Assembly: GCA_002496385.1 (NCBI GenBank)
Contig: DAJR01000010.1
Span: 1-8,333 of the forward strand
Direction: 5' to 3'
DNA length: 8,333 nt
Source of the DNA: Methanomassiliicoccales archaeon UBA147
Lineage (GTDB): Archaea > Thermoplasmatota > Thermoplasmata > SG8-5
The notes below the pieces were generated by a model that was given only the letters and a program-made list of their open reading frames with translations, made no database searches and was not told the DNA's origin. Numbering within the stretch: the stretch's first letter is position 1; every line of letters begins with the position of its first letter. Of the stretch, positions 6,353 through 8,333 are shown piece by piece. The position numbers were made by a program, and so were the translations under genes.

Positions 6353-7009
6353 CTATTTCGAGAGCATCAGCAGGCCCTTCTTTTCCAGCCTTCGCATCAC
6401 CCTCTCTATCTCGGATTCCCTCATGTCCAGTTTATCGGAGATCGAAGTCAGGTCCATGTCGTCCTCCCCGATTATGTATCTCATCACCTTGCGCTCGTCA
6501 TAGTCGTCGCAGAGGGTCTCGATGATGTCATTGGCATAACGCATCGCGTGTTCCTTTCTGGACATCAGCTCATCCCTCTTATCGGAGAGTTCTTTCAGCT
6601 GGCTGTTCACAGCTTCGATGTGGGACATGAATTCCGCGAGCTTGAGTCTTAGATTGTCCGGCTTGCGGAGAGAATCGGTGTCCGCCTCGGCCTCTATGAT
6701 GTCTTCGGAGTCATGGATCCTCAGTTCCTCGGAGAATAGTTCAGGCGCCAGGTCAATGACCAGTGTGAACCTCTTCGTGGCCACGTACCACTTCCGCGGG
6801 GGGCCCGAACCGCTCTCCCTGAACACCGAGCGCACCAGGTCGCTGTCCTCCAGCACCTTCAGGTGCTTCATTATTGCCTGTTGGCTGATGCTCAGCTCCT
6901 TGGACAGCTGGAGCGGGTAATGGGTCTCCTTCACCAATCTCCGGAGTATCCTCCGCCTTGTGGGGTTTCCGATCGCCGCCAGCAGTATGTCGAGTTCCAT
7001 GTCGTCCAT
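6353..7009 (-). CDS. ArsR-like winged-helix regulator of the heat-shock operon
   Basis: This encodes 218 residues. The N-terminal winged helix (about 4-85) is ArsR-type: LLAAIGNPTRRRILRRLVKE, then the helix-turn-helix LSKELSISQQAIMKHLKVLEDSDLV, then a wing (ESGSGPPRKWYVATKRF). Residues about 112-155 are a charged helical, probably coiled-coil, segment suited to dimerisation. The C-terminal 50 residues look like a second small winged helix (RKVMRYIIGEDDMDLTSISDKLDMRESEIERVMRRLEKKGLL). No ArsR-type metal-binding cysteine motif is visible. It is the first gene of the grpE-dnaK-dnaJ operon, the position HrcA holds in many bacteria, so autogenous repression of the operon is likely. Archaeal heat-shock repressors Phr (Pyrococcus) and HSR1 (Archaeoglobus) are winged-helix proteins too; orthology is not shown here. 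ATG at 7009 is preceded by AAGGA at seven bases. Confidence 0.85.
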   Translation of the reverse strand: MDDMELDILLAAIGNPTRRRILRRLVKETHYPLQLSKELSISQQAIMKHLKVLEDSDLVRSVFRESGSGPPRKWYVATKRFTLVIDLAPELFSEELRIHDSEDIIEAEADTDSLRKPDNLRLKLAEFMSHIEAVNSQLKELSDKRDELMSRKEHAMRYANDIIETLCDDYDERKVMRYIIGEDDMDLTSISDKLDMRESEIERVMRRLEKKGLLMLSK

Positions 7010-7043
7010 TTTATTTTCCTTGCGAATTTATTTTCCTTGCGAA
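7010..7043 (-). repeat. Perfect 17-bp tandem duplication carrying the ribosome-binding site
   Basis: The 17-base unit TTTATTTTCCTTGCGAA occurs twice back to back, at 7010-7026 and 7027-7043. On the minus strand each copy reads TTCGCAAGGAAAATAAA and carries an AAGGA Shine-Dalgarno core. The copy next to the gene puts AAGGA seven bases before ATG at 7009; the other copy repeats it 17 bases farther upstream. The regulator's leader therefore has two identical potential ribosome-binding sites. Confidence 0.9.
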
Positions 7044-7062
7044 ATCTCTGCGAGATATTCGC
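7039..7062 (-). promoter_or_regulatory. Imperfect stem-loop/palindrome in the operon leader
   Basis: Arms GCGAA-ATCTC (7039-7048) and GAGAT-A-TTCGC (7052-7062) pair over ten bases with a single bulged base and a three-base centre TGC. It abuts the ribosome-binding-site duplication. The half GATATTCGC (7054-7062) recurs as a direct copy at 7097-7105, 43 bp away. It could be a second operator or an RNA hairpin in the leader; the sequence does not decide which. Confidence 0.5.
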
Positions 7063-7130
7063 ACTTGGCTCACTAAACCCTCGTGAAGTCCATAGGGATA
7101 TTCGCCATCGCTTCATGTGGGTTTGTTTGG

Positions 7131-7155
7131 GGTTTACAACATTAGGTTGTACACC
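7131..7155. promoter_or_regulatory. 25-bp palindrome, candidate repressor operator
   Basis: Arms GGTTTACAAC (7131-7140) and GTTGTACACC (7146-7155) flank ATTAG and match as an inverted repeat in nine of ten positions; the inner six, TACAAC/GTTGTA, are perfect. On the minus strand it lies just downstream of the start site predicted from the TATA box at 7180-7189, where a bound dimer would block polymerase. The five-base spacing and AAC/GTT half-sites recall the CTAAC-N5-GTTAG motif reported for the Archaeoglobus heat-shock regulator, which is suggestive only. Confidence 0.55.
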
Positions 7156-7179
7156 TTGGGAATACAGATAGTTTGAGTG

Positions 7180-7194
7180 GTATATAAGGGTTGC
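7180..7194 (-). promoter_or_regulatory. TATA box of the heat-shock operon
   Basis: The minus strand reads GCAACCCTTATATAC here, with a TTATATA core at 7187-7181. Transcription would start near 7158-7160, leaving a leader of about 150 bases before the regulator ATG at 7009. I see no better box nearer the gene. The core is nearly symmetric and also reads as TATATAAG on the plus strand, so it could support divergent transcription. Confidence 0.5.
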
Positions 7195-7208
7195 GGCGGA
7201 AATTATCT

Positions 7209-7238
7209 GCATCCGAAGTCTGCGGACATTCGGAACGA
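7209..7238 (+). repeat. Hairpin motif, copy 1
   Basis: GCATCCGAAGT (7209-7219) and TTCGGAACGA (7229-7238) flank a variable centre. TCCGAA (7212-7217) pairs with TTCGGA (7229-7234), and GTC pairs with GAC inside it around a TGCG loop with one bulged A. The same two flanks recur at 7434-7458. Confidence 0.6.
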
Positions 7239-7249
7239 GGTAGGGTGAA

Positions 7250-7420
7250 ATGGCAATAGCAATGCAAACCGTCTTCATGGCTATGGCCCTGGCCAACCCT
7301 ATCATGCCCTGGTCGCCCATTATCATTTATTTTCAAGGCCGGGGTTGTGCGAGCATCGTAGCTCGGGATCAATTCTATTCATCGATGCGAGTGAGACGAA
7401 TGGCTTGCCATTCGTTGTGA
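7250..7420 (+). CDS. Possible 56-residue hydrophobic small protein (weak)
   Basis: ATG at 7250 opens a 56-codon frame ending at TGA 7418-7420. It is preceded by GAGGTAGGGTGA, whose GGTGA matches the archaeal 16S tail, and by a plus-strand TATATAAGG at 7181-7189 in the right range. The first 28 residues are hydrophobic and methionine-rich (MAIAMQTVFMAMALANPIMP), compatible with one membrane segment; the rest is short and basic. The frame overlaps two hairpins and has no recognisable family. It may equally be chance within a non-coding RNA or decayed element. Confidence 0.2.
   Translation: MAIAMQTVFMAMALANPIMPWSPIIIYFQGRGCASIVARDQFYSSMRVRRMACHSL
7350..7365 (+). other. Short stem-loop in spacer
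   Basis: CGAGC (7350-7354) and GCTCG (7361-7365) form a five-pair stem around ATCGTA. It is short by itself and is listed because it is one of a series of hairpins between 7209 and 7620. Confidence 0.4.
7396..7415 (+). other. Perfect 9-bp inverted repeat
   Basis: ACGAATGGC (7396-7404) and GCCATTCGT (7407-7415) are perfectly complementary and separated by only two bases (TT). As RNA this would form an eight-pair stem with a four- to six-base loop; as DNA it is a near-perfect cruciform. It overlaps the end of the weak small frame 7250-7420. Confidence 0.65.
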
Positions 7421-7474
7421 CCCGGTTTTATTGGCATCCGAAGTACGCTTCGGAACGACGATATCGAACCGGGT
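7420..7474 (+). other. Nested stem structure, including hairpin motif copy 2
   Basis: An outer stem ACCCGGTT (7420-7427) / AACCGGGT (7467-7474), eight perfect pairs, encloses the second copy of the hairpin motif. In that copy TCCGAAG (7437-7443) pairs with CTTCGGA (7448-7454) around a TACG tetraloop. The motif flanks GCATCCGAAGT (7434-7444) and TTCGGAACGA (7449-7458) match those at 7209-7238. A nested stem of this kind suggests a folded RNA, but no known RNA family is recognised. Confidence 0.5.
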
Positions 7475-7509
7475 TGGTGACGCGATTCCCGTTTCTCATC
7501 CTCAGGACA

Positions 7510-7529
7510 CCCAGCCTGTGAGGGCTGGG
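7510..7529 (+). other. GC-rich hairpin, possible mobile-element end
   Basis: CCCAGCC (7510-7516) and GGCTGGG (7523-7529) form a perfect seven-pair stem with a TGTGAG loop, followed by AGGTG. GC-rich hairpins followed by AGG-type sequence are common at the right ends of IS200/IS605-type TnpB elements, where they are part of the guide RNA. No TnpB coding sequence is present here, so this is at most a remnant. Confidence 0.4.
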
Positions 7530-7534
7530 AGGTG

Positions 7535-7541
7535 TTTAAAT
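7535..7541 (+). promoter_or_regulatory. TATA-like box, possible promoter of the isomerase gene
   Basis: TTTAAAT at 7535-7541 is the best AT-rich box upstream of the plus-strand gene at 7672. Initiation about 25 bases on (near 7564) would give a leader of some 107 bases containing the hairpin CCATGCC (7594-7600) / GGCATGG (7611-7617). A weaker box, CATTATG near 7634-7640, would give a nearly leaderless transcript, which would fit the lack of a Shine-Dalgarno sequence before the start. Confidence 0.3.
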
Positions 7542-7593
7542 CGGCACACATCCCGGTCCCGGGGTTTCAGCACCGGCCAACTGCCCAGAGCAT

Positions 7594-7617
7594 CCATGCC
7601 CGCCTGCGATGGCATGG
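7594..7617 (+). other. Hairpin upstream of the isomerase gene
   Basis: CCATGCC (7594-7600) and GGCATGG (7611-7617) are perfect seven-base arms around a ten-base loop, 55 bases before the ATG at 7672. If transcription starts near 7564 this hairpin lies in the leader. No riboswitch family is recognised. Confidence 0.35.
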
Positions 7618-7671
7618 GCATTCCAATCGCAAGCATTATGAACACAAATCTCCATATCTCAATGTTATCAT

Positions 7672-8333
7672 ATGGACATCGAAACAACAGCCCAACTAAT
7701 CGAGGACATGACCATCCGCGGCGCCGGCCGCATAGCCAGGTCTGCAGCCGAAGCCCTGAAGGATTTTGCCGAGTCAGGGAATTTCAGCAACCTGAAGGAG
7801 TTCAGGGAAGGCCTGGATAAATCCGCCATACGCCTGGTATCCACCCGGCCGACCGCCATATCCCTGAGCAACGCTGTAAACCTTACCCTCAAGGGCGTGC
7901 CGGACGAGAAGGACCTGGACTCCGCAAGGAAACTCGTCATTTCAAATGCCGGCCAGTTCATCTCCAAGTCAAATTCCGCGGTGGAGAGGATCGGAGCTGA
8001 AGCAGCCAGTTTGATTTCCACCCCCGGCAAGGCCATCACAATCTGCAACAGCTCGGCCGCGATATCCGCAATAGTCGCGTGCCACAAGGCCGGCAAAGTA
8101 ACGTCGGTCTATGCCTGCGAGACGCGGCCAAAAAGGCAGGGGCTGATAACAGCCAGGGAACTGTCCGAGGCGGGCGTGCCCGTCACCCTCATCGTGGATT
8201 CGGCCATGAGATACGTCATGCCAGAGGTCTCAATAGCCTTTGTCGGCACGGACACCCTTGAATCGGACGGCAGCGTCATAAACAAAATAGGCACGCATCT
8301 CCTCGCGGCGACAGCCAGGGATTTCAAAGTGCC
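7672..8333 (+). CDS. Ribose-1,5-bisphosphate isomerase, eIF2B-like family (3' end outside window)
   Basis: The frame is open from ATG 7672 to the window edge, giving 220 residues of an expected 310-330. The N-terminal helical domain has MTIRGAGRIARSAAEAL (13-29) and STRPTAISLSNAV (57-69). The Rossmann-like catalytic part shows ITICNSSAA with the likely catalytic C125, then ACETRPKRQGLITARELSEAGVPVTLIVDSAMRYVM (148-183), and VGTDTLESDG with the likely catalytic D194. This pattern fits archaeal ribose-1,5-bisphosphate isomerase, which makes ribulose-1,5-bisphosphate for type III RuBisCO in the AMP pathway. The related aIF2B-like and methylthioribose-1-phosphate isomerase (MtnA) branches are less likely, because RPTAISLSNAV and the charged ETRP segment match the isomerase better. 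No Shine-Dalgarno sequence is seen before ATG. The gene is divergent from the heat-shock operon. Confidence 0.88.
   Translation, partial: MDIETTAQLIEDMTIRGAGRIARSAAEALKDFAESGNFSNLKEFREGLDKSAIRLVSTRPTAISLSNAVNLTLKGVPDEKDLDSARKLVISNAGQFISKSNSAVERIGAEAASLISTPGKAITICNSSAAISAIVACHKAGKVTSVYACETRPKRQGLITARELSEAGVPVTLIVDSAMRYVMPEVSIAFVGTDTLESDGSVINKIGTHLLAATARDFKV

Noticed and set aside
6931..7326. Minus-strand 131-codon frame spanning the heat-shock promoter and the regulator start
   Set aside because: It overlaps the regulator in another frame and runs through the TATA box, palindrome and tandem duplication; no protein family is recognisable.
7142..7372. Minus-strand 76-codon frame in the spacer
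   Set aside because: The composition is low-complexity and unlike a protein, it crosses the promoter, and it has no ribosome-binding site or recognisable family.
7420..7480. Possible tRNA, because the minus strand contains GGTTCGA like a T-loop
   Set aside because: The bases flanking GGTTCGA cannot form a five-pair T-stem, and no acceptor or anticodon arm fits around it.
7640..7672. Alternative isomerase start at ATG 7662
   Set aside because: That ATG is ten bases upstream of 7672 and out of frame; the family's N-terminus matches the start at 7672.
7502..7687. Minus-strand 61-codon frame MFRCPYDNIEIW...
   Set aside because: It starts inside the isomerase gene on the opposite strand and ends in a hairpin, with no coding signal beyond being open.
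7431..7820. Plus-strand 129-codon frame before and inside the isomerase gene
   Set aside because: It overlaps about 150 bases of the clearly real isomerase gene in another frame and passes through the hairpins; open length here is likely due to base composition.
8109..8327. Minus-strand frames of 72 and 142 codons (8109-8327 and 7668-8096) opposite the isomerase
   Set aside because: They are antisense shadows of a gene whose family motifs are unmistakable on the plus strand.

Overview
The window looks archaeal and most likely comes from a Thermoplasmatota-type methanogen or relative (Methanomassiliicoccales-like); that lineage is inferred from gene families and not proven. Three things point to an archaeon: TATA-type promoters 20-40 bases ahead of several genes, a ribose-1,5-bisphosphate isomerase of the archaeal AMP pathway, and a heat-shock operon headed by an ArsR-like winged-helix repressor instead of HrcA or a sigma factor. 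The chaperones themselves are of bacterial type, as is usual in archaea that carry DnaK.

Layout, left to right. Positions 1-27 are the edge of a heptamer repeat array (CCTAGYC). Positions 80-1197 hold two minus-strand genes in a tight pair: a Roadblock/LC7-like protein with a C-terminal zinc ribbon (upstream), then a protein with an RNase H/RuvC-like fold. Their own TATA box lies at about 1237-1243. Positions 1254-2531 encode a CPA2-type cation/proton antiporter on the minus strand, with its own AT-rich promoter near 2590-2600. Positions 2622-7009 are a minus-strand heat-shock operon transcribed in the order ArsR-like regulator, grpE, dnaK, dnaJ. A strong hairpin sits between dnaK and dnaJ.

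Positions 7010-7671 are a long non-coding spacer between the heat-shock operon and a divergent gene. Its operon-proximal half carries a TATA box, a 25-bp palindrome placed like a repressor operator, a second stem-loop and a perfect 17-bp tandem duplication that doubles the ribosome-binding site of the regulator. Its other half (about 7200-7620) is full of hairpins and has one hairpin motif in two copies; it may be a structured RNA or a decayed mobile-element end. From 7672 to the window end runs the plus-strand ribose-1,5-bisphosphate isomerase gene, cut off by the window.

Functionally, DnaK, DnaJ and GrpE form the Hsp70 folding cycle, and the first gene of the operon probably represses it autogenously. 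The antiporter, the Roadblock protein and the RuvC-like protein have no evident functional link to the chaperones and appear to be separately promoted. I found no complete mobile element, CRISPR array, tRNA or rRNA. The most notable signals are regulatory: the operator-like palindrome, the doubled ribosome-binding site, the strand-biased dnaK-dnaJ hairpin and the structured spacer.
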